64,000 bases of DNA. Source: Actinophytocola sp044466355. Its GTDB lineage: Bacteria; Actinomycetota; Actinomycetes; Mycobacteriales; Pseudonocardiaceae. The translations under genes and the position numbers were made by a program. How positions within the stretch are numbered: position 1 is the stretch's first letter; the number at the start of each line of letters is the position of its first letter. The notes under the pieces are model-generated. The model saw nothing but the letters and a program-made list of their open reading frames with translations, did not search any database and was not told the DNA's origin. The stretch spans positions 1-64,000 of the forward strand of contig NZ_JBITMQ010000026.1 in NCBI RefSeq assembly GCF_044466355.1, in the 5' to 3' direction. Positions 18,414-25,827 of this stretch are shown here, piece after piece.

Positions 18414-18462
18414 CATCCAGCGAGTCCCGCCCCTTAACGCAGAGCGCGGGACTCGCTGGATG
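18414..18462 (-). terminator. Terminator of the ALF-repeat gene
   Basis: Perfect 17-bp inverted repeat (CATCCAGCGAGTCCCGC and its complement) with a 15-nt loop, beginning 12 bp beyond the TGA of the minus-strand ALF gene. Strong stem with no T-run, typical of actinomycetes. Confidence 0.85.
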
Positions 18463-18473
18463 GTCAAACCGGG

Positions 18474-21400
18474 TCAGTCGAACAGGTTGTGCAGCCAGCC
18501 GATCGCGTCCTCCGCCTTGTGATGCGTGGTTGCGCCAATGCTTTCATAGTGGTGCTCGAGGAATTTCTTCGCACGGTTTGAGGCGACCATTCTGGCAATC
18601 TTCAGGCCCGGATGAGGGAGCGGGATCGCGCCAATGCCGGTAATCACATGGTTGACCATCGCCTTGCCGAGGGAGGTGTGGAACTCCTTGCTCTCCCACC
18701 CATATGCAAGACCGTTCGCCGCGGATGCTTCATATGCGGTGCCAATCGAAACAATTTTGAGACCGAGGCTGATATACTCCACTATTCTTGGTCTTTTGGT
18801 CATGCCAACGGTGGCGAGACCAAGGGCAAGATCGATCTTGCCGGCCCACTCAGATACTCCGTCGAAGTATTTTGACGCGTATACCGCGAGGTCATGGGGG
18901 CTCATGTGCTCGAAAAACCACGTGGCGAAGACCGAGGCGTCGCCGTGTGCGTCGGGGTCATCCGAGCAGAGGTCGGTGCCGGCATCACTGTGCTGCCGGG
19001 CCTTCGCCGCGCACCTCTCCGCCGCCAGTGCGGCTTCGGCGTCGGCGGCCTGGATGGCGATGATCCGTGCCTCGGTCGCCTCGGTCGCCGCCGTGGCGGC
19101 GTCCTGGCCGGCCTGGATGGCGGACGCGCGGGCGTTGTTCGCCGAGACCTGGGCGTTGCGGGCGTAGCTGACCGCCTGGTCCGCGGAGTCATATGCGCAC
19201 AACATCGAGTAGTTCGCCGAGCGTCGAGCCTTGTTCGCGACAGCGGCCGCGGCCGCCGCCTGGTCGGCGGAGCGCTTGGCGTCCGCGGCGGACTGCTCGG
19301 CGGCGGCGGCGTTGTTCGCGGCTTCGGTGGCGGACTGGTTGGCGTCCGCCGCGTACCCGGCTGCCTTGTTCGCCCAGGTGACCGCTTCGTCGGCGGCCTG
19401 TCGGGCTTCCGCGGCGGCCTTCGACGCAAGGGCCGCGTTCTCAAGCGCCTTCGAGGCGATCCGCGCCGCGTGCGCGATGGCCGCGCGGATCGCGGCGACG
19501 TGCGCGGCCCAGTCCTGGTCGAGCTGGGTGGTGTCGAACTTGGTACCGCCGACGAAGCCACGGCGCATGCTGATGGTACCGGCGAGCGCTACCTGCGCCG
19601 CTGCCCTGGTGTACGGGCCGCCCTCGTTGAGCAGCCGGTACGCCTCGACCTGGTCGTCCTCGGCCGACGCGGTGAAGATGTCCACCTTGAGGAAGTGGTG
19701 CAGCGCGGTCGCGGATCCGTCATCCAGTGCCGCTTGGGCGGCCGTGCGCACCGCGGTCCCGGGGTTGTCGGCCAGGAGGTTGTAGATCGCCACCCGGTTG
19801 TCCTCTGCCGCCGCGTTGATGGCGCCGGTCGTGAGGAATTCGGTTACCGCGGCCGGATCGTCGTTCTGCAGGACCTGGGCGGCGGAGGTGGCCAGCCGCG
19901 CCGTCGACACACTGGCGATGGTGGCCACGGATTCGACGTCGTCCTGCCGCTGCGACAGCGGCCGATCAGTGCGGAGCCAGTTCAGTACATCCTCGTCACT
20001 GCCGGCGTAGGCGAATTCCGCTGCCGATCTCGTCCAGCTTCTGGTGGCACCGGTCGTGATCAGTTTGAGTGCGGCCTGCCGGCCCACGGTGGCCGCCTGG
20101 CCGGTGTCGCCGCCGCGCAACGCGGTTTCGGCGGTGGCTATCAGGGTTCGGGTTTCCTCGTCGGTGAGGGCACTTTGTGTTCGCTGCCGGAGGATCTTGT
20201 CCCGCCTGTCCGCCTCGGTCTGCGCGTCCAACCGGGCGAGTTCGATGGCGAGTTCCGTTTCCTCGGTCAGTTTGGTGGTTTCGGCCTCCCGCGCGGCCTG
20301 TTCGACGGCTCGTGCCTGATTGACCGTGTCCATGGCCAGGGTGGCGGCGGCGACGGCCTTCTGGGCGGCGGCGGTGGACCGGTTGGCGTAGTCGATCGCC
20401 TCACCGGCGTGGTTGGCGGCCTCCTCGGCGGCAGCCGCGGCGGCTTCCGCGTGGCTGGCCGCACTGTTGGCGGCATCGCGTGCGTTCGCGGCCGCGGTCG
20501 CGGCCTGGTTGGCGAAGGACCGTGCGGCGGAGGCCGCCCGGTTGGCGCGGTCCGCCGCGGCATTGGCCACGGCCGCGGCCCGGCGGGCCTCGTCTGCCTG
20601 GGCCTGGGCTACCCCGGCGGCTGCCGCGGCGTCGGCTGACGCGTTCGCCGCCGCTGCCGCGTCGTTGGCTGCTGCTGCCGCCGAGACGCAGGCTCCGACC
20701 GCGCTCCAGCTGGCGATCCGGGCCTGCTCGGCGGCACCCGCGGCATTACGTGCCTGCCCGGCGGCGTTGCGGGCGGCGACGGCGGCCTGTCGTGCGGCGG
20801 ATGCCGCGCTCGCGTTCTTGGACGCGGAGATGGCCGCGTTGTAGGCGCGGGCAGCTGCCTGACCGGCTGCGGCGGTGGCGTGTGCGGCTGCCTGGGCGGC
20901 GTAGGCGGCGCGGCGTGCGGCCTGTTGTGCGGTGCGGGAGGCGCTGATCGCGGTGGTCGCGCAGGCGGCCGCGTTCTTCGCGGCGCGGGCGGCGGCGTTG
21001 GCCGCCTTCGCCGAGCGGCGCACGTCGTTCTGTGCTGCGCGGGCCTCGTCGAGTGCGGCGAGCGCGGCCGCCTTGGCGTTGGCCGCCGCTTCCTTCGCGG
21101 CGTTGGACAGGGCGACAGCCTGGTCGGTGCACTGCTGGGCGATGCGGCCTTCCCGTTTGACGATTCCGACCAGCTGCTCGATGGTGGCGGCCTCTTCGTC
21201 GCGGGCGCGCGCGATGTACTGGCCGGTGCGCAGGAACCAGTCGATCGCCCCAGGCGAACCGTCGTCGAGCGCGCGCTCGGCGTACAGCTTCACCTGCGGC
21301 GACGCGGTATTGAGCATGGCGAAGACGGCCACCCGGGCGTCCTCTTCCCATGCCGGGTACTGGCCCTCGTCGATGAACTCGGTGAACGCGGCCAGGGTAT

Positions 21401-21905
21401 TGGTGTTCAGTGCGTTGGTGGCTGCCCGCTGCACCGCGGTCTCGCCGGTGTTCTTGATGGTCAGTACCTCGACCCGCTTGTCCTCGGTGACCGCGGCGTT
21501 GTAGCCCTCATTGAGGAACGCCGACATCGCGGCGCTGCCGCCATCCAGGGCGTTGCTGATCCCGGTGGTGGTCGCGCGGCCCGCGAAGGGCAGTGAGGCG
21601 AACAGCGCGAACCGGTGATCCTCGTCGATCGCCTGCGGAAGCCGGGTGTTCAGGAAATCCGTGATGTCCGCGTCAGAACCGGCCATGGCAGCCACCGCCT
21701 CGCGACGAACCGCCTTGCCGCCGATCTTGTACTGCCACAACGCCCGCCCTCGGGGTGTGTCCGGCAGACCCGCCACCGCCGGCTCGGCGTCGGCGAGTGC
21801 CGGGTATGCGGTGGCGAGTGAGACTCCGGCGGGCAGTGCGGTCAGCGCGGCGGCGCCACCGAACAACCGGAGTAACCGGCGTCTGTTCAGTTCGTTCGAA
21901 GACAT
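18474..21905 (-). CDS. Tat-exported ALF-repeat protein with toxin-like C-terminal domain
   Basis: A 1143-aa protein. Residues 7-33 are a twin-arginine signal (NRRRLLRLFGGAAALTALPAG). Two arrays of ~40-residue ALF repeats follow (~75-245 and ~590-800; units such as DKRVEVLTIKNTG, DNRVAIYNLLADNPG), separated and followed by very Ala-rich coiled-coil regions (~265-540 and ~830-965). The last ~160 residues differ sharply: DASVFATWFFEHMSPHDL, SKYFDGVSEWAGKIDLALG, MVNHVITGIGAIPLPHPG, HHKAEDAIGWLHNLFD, encoded by visibly less GC-rich DNA. In this family such tips are often exchangeable toxin or effector domains; the activity is unknown here. AAAGGA lies 8-9 bases before ATG 21905 (a GTG sits one codon earlier). 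A strong terminator follows. No obvious immunity gene is adjacent. Confidence 0.85.
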   Translation of the reverse strand: MSSNELNRRRLLRLFGGAAALTALPAGVSLATAYPALADAEPAVAGLPDTPRGRALWQYKIGGKAVRREAVAAMAGSDADITDFLNTRLPQAIDEDHRFALFASLPFAGRATTTGISNALDGGSAAMSAFLNEGYNAAVTEDKRVEVLTIKNTGETAVQRAATNALNTNTLAAFTEFIDEGQYPAWEEDARVAVFAMLNTASPQVKLYAERALDDGSPGAIDWFLRTGQYIARARDEEAATIEQLVGIVKREGRIAQQCTDQAVALSNAAKEAAANAKAAALAALDEARAAQNDVRRSAKAANAAARAAKNAAACATTAISASRTAQQAARRAAYAAQAAAHATAAAGQAAARAYNAAISASKNASAASAARQAAVAARNAAGQARNAAGAAEQARIASWSAVGACVSAAAAANDAAAAANASADAAAAAGVAQAQADEARRAAAVANAAADRANRAASAARSFANQAATAAANARDAANSAASHAEAAAAAAEEAANHAGEAIDYANRSTAAAQKAVAAATLAMDTVNQARAVEQAAREAETTKLTEETELAIELARLDAQTEADRRDKILRQRTQSALTDEETRTLIATAETALRGGDTGQAATVGRQAALKLITTGATRSWTRSAAEFAYAGSDEDVLNWLRTDRPLSQRQDDVESVATIASVSTARLATSAAQVLQNDDPAAVTEFLTTGAINAAAEDNRVAIYNLLADNPGTAVRTAAQAALDDGSATALHHFLKVDIFTASAEDDQVEAYRLLNEGGPYTRAAAQVALAGTISMRRGFVGGTKFDTTQLDQDWAAHVAAIRAAIAHAARIASKALENAALASKAAAEARQAADEAVTWANKAAGYAADANQSATEAANNAAAAEQSAADAKRSADQAAAAAAVANKARRSANYSMLCAYDSADQAVSYARNAQVSANNARASAIQAGQDAATAATEATEARIIAIQAADAEAALAAERCAAKARQHSDAGTDLCSDDPDAHGDASVFATWFFEHMSPHDLAVYASKYFDGVSEWAGKIDLALGLATVGMTKRPRIVEYISLGLKIVSIGTAYEASAANGLAYGWESKEFHTSLGKAMVNHVITGIGAIPLPHPGLKIARMVASNRAKKFLEHHYESIGATTHHKAEDAIGWLHNLFD

Positions 21906-21954
21906 CACGGTTTTCCTTTCTACGTGGAGGAAGAGCCTGTGGCCGCGGTCTCGA

Positions 21955-22113
21955 TGGGCCTTGGAAACTGACGTTGCTCAGGCCGGTGCCGTACTGGATC
22001 TGGTCGAACCCGGCTGTGTTGATCGTCTTGGTGTAGGTCAGCGTGATCGCGCCGACCGGATCGACGGCCCCGGCGGGAGTGGCGGCGAGCGCCGCACTCC
22101 ACGGATGCTTCAT
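21955..22113 (-). pseudogene. Short ORF coupled to the XRE gene, apparently truncated
   Basis: ATG 22113 overlaps the XRE stop (ATGA) and has GGAGACCCGA upstream, so initiation signals are good. The first ~50 codons (MKHPWSAALAATPAGAV, LTYTKTINTAGFDQIQYGTG) look like a genuine protein start. The frame then runs without protein character into antisense of nothing useful and across the start of the ALF gene. It is most likely the 5' remnant of a longer gene. Confidence 0.4.
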
Positions 22114-22424
22114 TCGGGTCTCCTCATGGCGAGAATCCCAGTGCTGGCGTGCCGGGAAGTGTTTGACGCGGAGCAGACGAGGACTGGTTCGCCTGCCGCC
22201 GCCCGCTCGAAGTCGGTGCGTGCCTGACCGGTCAGGCCGAGCCCGGCCGCGATGAGCCGGACCGTGTCGCGGCGGGGCCGGTTGACCCGGCCGTGCTCGA
22301 GGTCTCTGATCGCCCGGACGCTGACCATCGAACTGGCGGCCAGTTGCCGCTGGGTCCTGCCGAGGCTGTGCCGGTGGTTCCGCAGCAACTCGCTGAAACT
22401 GGTCTGATCCTGCAGCACGGGCAT
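22110..22424 (-). CDS. XRE-family HTH regulator, HTH domain only
   Basis: A 104-aa protein. Residues ~8-75 form an XRE helix-turn-helix: FSELLRNHRHSLGRTQRQLA, VSVRAIRDLEHGRVNRPRRD, TVRLIAAGLGLTG. This sequence is typical of the N-terminal domain of large actinomycete XRE-AAA-TPR regulators (~700-1000 aa), but here it ends after DFERAAAGEP with a short unrelated tail, so it is either a natural single-domain regulator or a truncated one. Start ATG 22424. It is the first of a coupled pair with the short ORF after it and lies ~200 bp upstream of the ALF gene on the same strand, which it might control (inference). Confidence 0.7.
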   Translation of the reverse strand: MPVLQDQTSFSELLRNHRHSLGRTQRQLAASSMVSVRAIRDLEHGRVNRPRRDTVRLIAAGLGLTGQARTDFERAAAGEPVLVCSASNTSRHASTGILAMRRPE

Positions 22425-23020
22425 GCTGGCCAAGCAAGTCGACGGCGCTATCGCGGAGGCATCACGCGCGGCCGGACCGCGATAACCCCGTGATAACGGG
22501 CCAGTGCGCTCCGGCAGTTCCACGGCACGATCACCGATCCCGCTCACCGTGGACCCGGCCGCAGCACCGACCGCAGACACGTGTTCGACTCGCCGCTCGC
22601 TGACGCCCCGCTGATCGCGGTCGAGGAACTCGTGCTGTTCAGCCTGCCGCACCTGTTCAGCACAGACCTCTCCCAGCTGGTCGAGCGGGTCTTCACCCGG
22701 CTGCGCGACCAGCCCTGCTACCGGGCCCGTAGCGAGGCGGTGGAGGACGCCGCGCCGCACCACCTGGCCGGCGTGTTCACGAACGCCCGGGTGCTGCGCG
22801 GCGGCACGCGTCACACTGACCGACGAACGCGGCGAGTCGCTGACGCTGGAGCGCAGGCGCGATCCACCGGATTTACGCCGTCGTGCCGACCGCGGACACC
22901 TTCGACCCGCTGTCCACCATGCTCGGCCTGGGCATTTTCGATCGGGTCCACGTTTCCGAGCAGCCGAACGAGGCAGGCTGGAATGCGACTTGAGCGTCCT
23001 GCGTGAGGATCTCGATGCCA
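22425..23020 (+). pseudogene. Decayed plus-strand gene of unknown family
   Basis: Pieces of convincing protein appear in shifting frames: AVEELVLFSLPHLFSTDLS and VFTRLRDQPCYRARSE from ~22610, RVTLTDERGESLTLERRR near 22805, IHRIYAVVPTADTFDPL, STMLGLGIFDRVHVSEQP near 22870-22960, and LREDLDATVFHAQTATQ near 23000. They are co-linear and look like the C-terminal half of one protein with at least two frameshifts. I do not recognise it. The first ~150 bp of the interval carry nothing clear. Confidence 0.4.
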
Positions 23021-23140
23021 CCGTGTTTCATGCCCAGACCGCGACCCAGCTACACACCGGTGCCCACGGCGCTTGCCCGTGCGATGGTCTCGGGGTCTCG
23101 CGTCCGCCAGTGGGGGATCGCCGCGCCCTCGAGACGGTGA

Positions 23141-23503
23141 TCAGGCGTGGGCGCCTGGGGATGTCTTGAGTTTGGCGGCGAGGCGTTCGGGTTTGGGCCA
23201 GCGGACCTTGGACACCCAGCCGAGCTTCTCGAAGACCCAGACCAGCCGGGCGGAGATGTCGAGCTGGCCGCGGCGCACGCCGTGGCGGGCGCATGTGGGG
23301 TCGGCGTGGTGGGAGTTGTGCCAGGACTCGCCCATCGACGCGATCGCCAACGGCCAGAAGTTCGCGGCCTTGTCCCGGGCTTCGAAGGGGCGGTCGACCC
23401 GGACCAGGCTGGCCCAGAAGAACGCGGTCAGCGCACCCCACCACGACATCGTGATGAGTCCGCCGAGCACGGCGGGCGCGAGCAGGGTGACGACACCGAT
23501 CAT
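23141..23503 (-). pseudogene. 3' fragment of an acyl-CoA (fatty acid) desaturase
   Basis: The 120 codons end a membrane fatty-acid desaturase: GALTAFFWASLVRVDRPF, the third histidine box in GESWHNSHHADPTCARHG, then GQLDISARLVWVFEKLGWV. The first two histidine boxes and most membrane helices (about 200 residues) are absent upstream, where the DNA has no matching frame. The start-like ATG at 23503 is internal to the family alignment. A non-functional remnant. Confidence 0.8.
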
Positions 23504-23642
23504 GGGATAGACCCCCGGTCTCCGAAATGATCACAGAGAGCAGGAGTGGGATCACCGCAGGCCAAGCTTTGCTGGGGGGCCTGTCGTTCGTCTGCGACAG
23601 GTGTCGGGCATGGGGCGGACCGTGCCGCGGGGAACGTCGCTT
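23504..23642. other. Gap between desaturase remnant and signalling operon
   Basis: 139 bp. It should contain the 3' end of the signalling-operon transcript. I see no strong hairpin. Confidence 0.3.
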
Positions 23643-24683
23643 TCACATCCCGATGGGAGCTGCGTCGACGGTGAAAGTTCCGTCGGGGAACCGGTCGGCC
23701 AGCCGCTGCCGTTGTTGCTCAGCCTCGCTGCGGGTGAGAAACGCCCCGAAGACTTGGGGATCGGGAGCGATCATCTGGCCGATGACGACGTAGATGTATC
23801 GGTAACGCGTCCGGTCTTCGACAGGAGACTTCCCTGCGGTGGCGATGGCGTCGACGAGTTCGTCGATGGTGGCCATCGGGGTGCCCAAGCCGCCAGTCAT
23901 GCCGTCGAGGGCAGTCTGCGCCCATCGAGGCTGGAGCGTGTGCGACCAGGGCGCGGTGCCCCTGGAGGGATCCGCGAAGTAGCTGGGCTCGCCGAGGTCG
24001 TGGTCCTCGTGCCATCCGACAGCCTGCGCGACGACGTAGTCGAACCCGCCGTCAGAGTCCAAGACGAAGTAGCGGGATCCCTGGTCGAACTCGTTGACCG
24101 AGGGATCGTAGTAGGTGATTTCAGGTGTCTCGCTGCGGATTCGGTCTTGCTCAGTGGGCGTCGCGCATCGGATGCGCAGTCCGTTGTAGTGGCTGCGGAC
24201 CTTCATCACGGCGACTGCTTTGAAGAGCACGTCTATCCGGGTTTCGCCGTCGTGGCCTTCGCTACGCAACAACAACTGGCCGTGGCTGGGGGTGTAGTCC
24301 CACCAGGTGAAGTTCCGATCCGAGTGGTAGAGCTCCGCGCCCGCAAGGAGTTGCTCGCTGCGGTTGAGCCAGACATCGACCACCATGTCGCTGATTGTCC
24401 TAGATCGGCCTGCGCCAGATACTGGGTGGGCGCTGTGAGAGCGCCTGTGGTTCGGGGAGTCAGTCGGTTGAGTTCGGTCGGCCATGACCACCAGGAGAAG
24501 CTGCCCGGCGTGGTGGGTGCGGACCAGCGAGAACCGGTCCTGTGCGAGCGCGGTGAGCGACCGACAGCCCGTTCGCCGCCAGGCCCGGTACCCGGGCGAC
24601 TCCTGCCATGGCCCGTAGGTGGTCCGGGTCGCGGTGCCGAAGTGCCCGTCGACGTACTGGGCGGCCGCGATATCGCCCAGCAC
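23643..24683 (-). CDS. Unknown protein, last gene of the kinase operon
   Basis: Open for 346 codons from GTG 24683, one base after the FHA-kinase stop (TGA-a-GTG). The frame looks composite. Codons 1-66 (AQYVDGHFGTATRTTYGPW, SLTALAQDRFSLVRTHHAGQ) have strong high-GC3 coding bias. Codons 67-99 (TQPTDSPNHRRSHSAHPVSG) do not. From Met100 (MVVDVWLNRSEQLLAG) bias returns, and AGGAC stands ~10 bases before that ATG (24386), so a 247-aa protein from 24386 is a real alternative. The C-terminal part contains FTWWDYTPSHGQLLLRSEG, FVLDSDGGFDYVVAQAVGW and ends FPDGTFTVDAAPIGM. No family recognised and no membrane segment. Its place in the operon suggests a substrate or partner of the kinases. Confidence 0.7.
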   Translation of the reverse strand: MLGDIAAAQYVDGHFGTATRTTYGPWQESPGYRAWRRTGCRSLTALAQDRFSLVRTHHAGQLLLVVMADRTQPTDSPNHRRSHSAHPVSGAGRSRTISDMVVDVWLNRSEQLLAGAELYHSDRNFTWWDYTPSHGQLLLRSEGHDGETRIDVLFKAVAVMKVRSHYNGLRIRCATPTEQDRIRSETPEITYYDPSVNEFDQGSRYFVLDSDGGFDYVVAQAVGWHEDHDLGEPSYFADPSRGTAPWSHTLQPRWAQTALDGMTGGLGTPMATIDELVDAIATAGKSPVEDRTRYRYIYVVIGQMIAPDPQVFGAFLTRSEAEQQRQRLADRFPDGTFTVDAAPIGM

Positions 24684-24684
24684 T

Positions 24685-25824
24685 TCAGCGCGCCGGGTGG
24701 GCGAGCTGAAGTGCGTCGGCGAGGGCGGTGGCCGAGGTGGGTGGCTCGTCGAGCGTGTGGTCGATCAGACCTGCCAGGCGCGCGGGAACGGTGTCGAGAC
24801 GTTCGCGTATGGCGACCGGTCGTTGGCGCAGCACGATCGCGATCGGGTCGGCGCGGGGAGGGAAGTCGTGTGGGGTCGTGCCGGTCAGCATCCAGTACAG
24901 GCAGGCGGTGATCGCCCACACGTCGACGTCTGGTGTGGCGTACTTGTAGTCCACGATCTGTTGTCGTGGCATGAACGCGATGCTGCCGCCCATCGCGCCG
25001 GTGAACGTGTGGCCGGACAGGCCGGCCTTGTCGAACGCCTTGGCCAGTCCGAAGTCTGCGATCTTCAGGCCCGTCTCGGCGAGCAGCAGGTTCTGCGGCT
25101 TGATGTCGCGGTGCACGAGGCCGTGCTCCGTGGTGGTCGTGCCGTCGGCGAGCCGGACCGGGACCGGCGCCTGGTGTGCGTACGCGAGCCCGTCGAGCGC
25201 CTGCAGCGCCAACGGCACGGCCTCCGACGGGGGAAGCCGGCCGCCACGGTGCCGCACGAGGTCCGCCACGCTGCCGCCCGCACAGTACTCGCACGTGAAG
25301 CAGAGCGGGTCGGCGAAACTGTCGCGAAACCGGACGATGTTGTCGTGCCGCAACGCCTTCGTGCAGTCGAGTTCGCGGACGAACGCGGTACGCGCCGCCG
25401 GGTCGATCTCGCCCTGTGCGGTGAGCGTCTTCACCGCGACGAGTTCGCCCGTCGTCGCGTGCCGCGCCAGGTGGACCACGCCTTGGCCGCCGCGGCCCAG
25501 CTCCCGGATGACCCGCAGGCCGGCGACGGGTTCCGCACGTACCTCGACCCGGATGGTCGTGTCTCCGGCGCGCAACTCGTCACCGTCCTTCAGTTCCTGG
25601 TCACCCGTCACACGGGCACCGTTGACGAACGTGCCGTTGCGACTGCCGAGATCCCGCACGGACAGCAACGGCGGATCGACGTCGAACGCGCAGTGCCTGC
25701 GCGAGACCTTCTCGTCGGTCGCGACCCGGATCGAGCACACCCGGTCGCGTCCGAGCACACCCGCCGCCGGTCCGGTGAACACGTGCTCGTCAGCGCCGAC
25801 GAGCAGTGTCACGGACCAGGGCAT
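24685..25824 (-). CDS. FHA-domain Ser/Thr protein kinase
   Basis: A 379-aa cytosolic kinase. FHA domain at ~5-95: GRDRVCSIRVATDEKVSRRH and VRDLGSRNGTFVNGA carry the phosphothreonine-binding Arg/Ser/Asn positions. Kinase domain ~103-370: Gly loop LGRGGQGVV, Lys132 (LVAVKTL), Glu151, catalytic loop HRDIKPQN (Asp240), DFG with Asp257, and activation segment GGSIAFMPRQQ. No membrane helix, unlike PknB. Starts three bases after the WD40-kinase stop (TGA-ccg-ATG). With the FHA domain it can dock onto a phosphorylated partner, plausibly the other kinase of the operon (inference). Confidence 0.92.
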   Translation of the reverse strand: MPWSVTLLVGADEHVFTGPAAGVLGRDRVCSIRVATDEKVSRRHCAFDVDPPLLSVRDLGSRNGTFVNGARVTGDQELKDGDELRAGDTTIRVEVRAEPVAGLRVIRELGRGGQGVVHLARHATTGELVAVKTLTAQGEIDPAARTAFVRELDCTKALRHDNIVRFRDSFADPLCFTCEYCAGGSVADLVRHRGGRLPPSEAVPLALQALDGLAYAHQAPVPVRLADGTTTTEHGLVHRDIKPQNLLLAETGLKIADFGLAKAFDKAGLSGHTFTGAMGGSIAFMPRQQIVDYKYATPDVDVWAITACLYWMLTGTTPHDFPPRADPIAIVLRQRPVAIRERLDTVPARLAGLIDHTLDEPPTSATALADALQLAHPAR

Positions 25825-25827
25825 CGG

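Noticed and set aside
18894..20639. A Gly/Arg-rich plus-strand frame resembling a PE-PGRS-like protein
   Set aside because: It is the complement of the Ala-rich coiled-coil codons of the ALF protein, not a gene.
20260..21100. Low-complexity tandem repeat or CRISPR-like array
   Set aside because: The periodicity comes from Ala-rich heptad-like coding sequence; there are no identical repeats with unique spacers.
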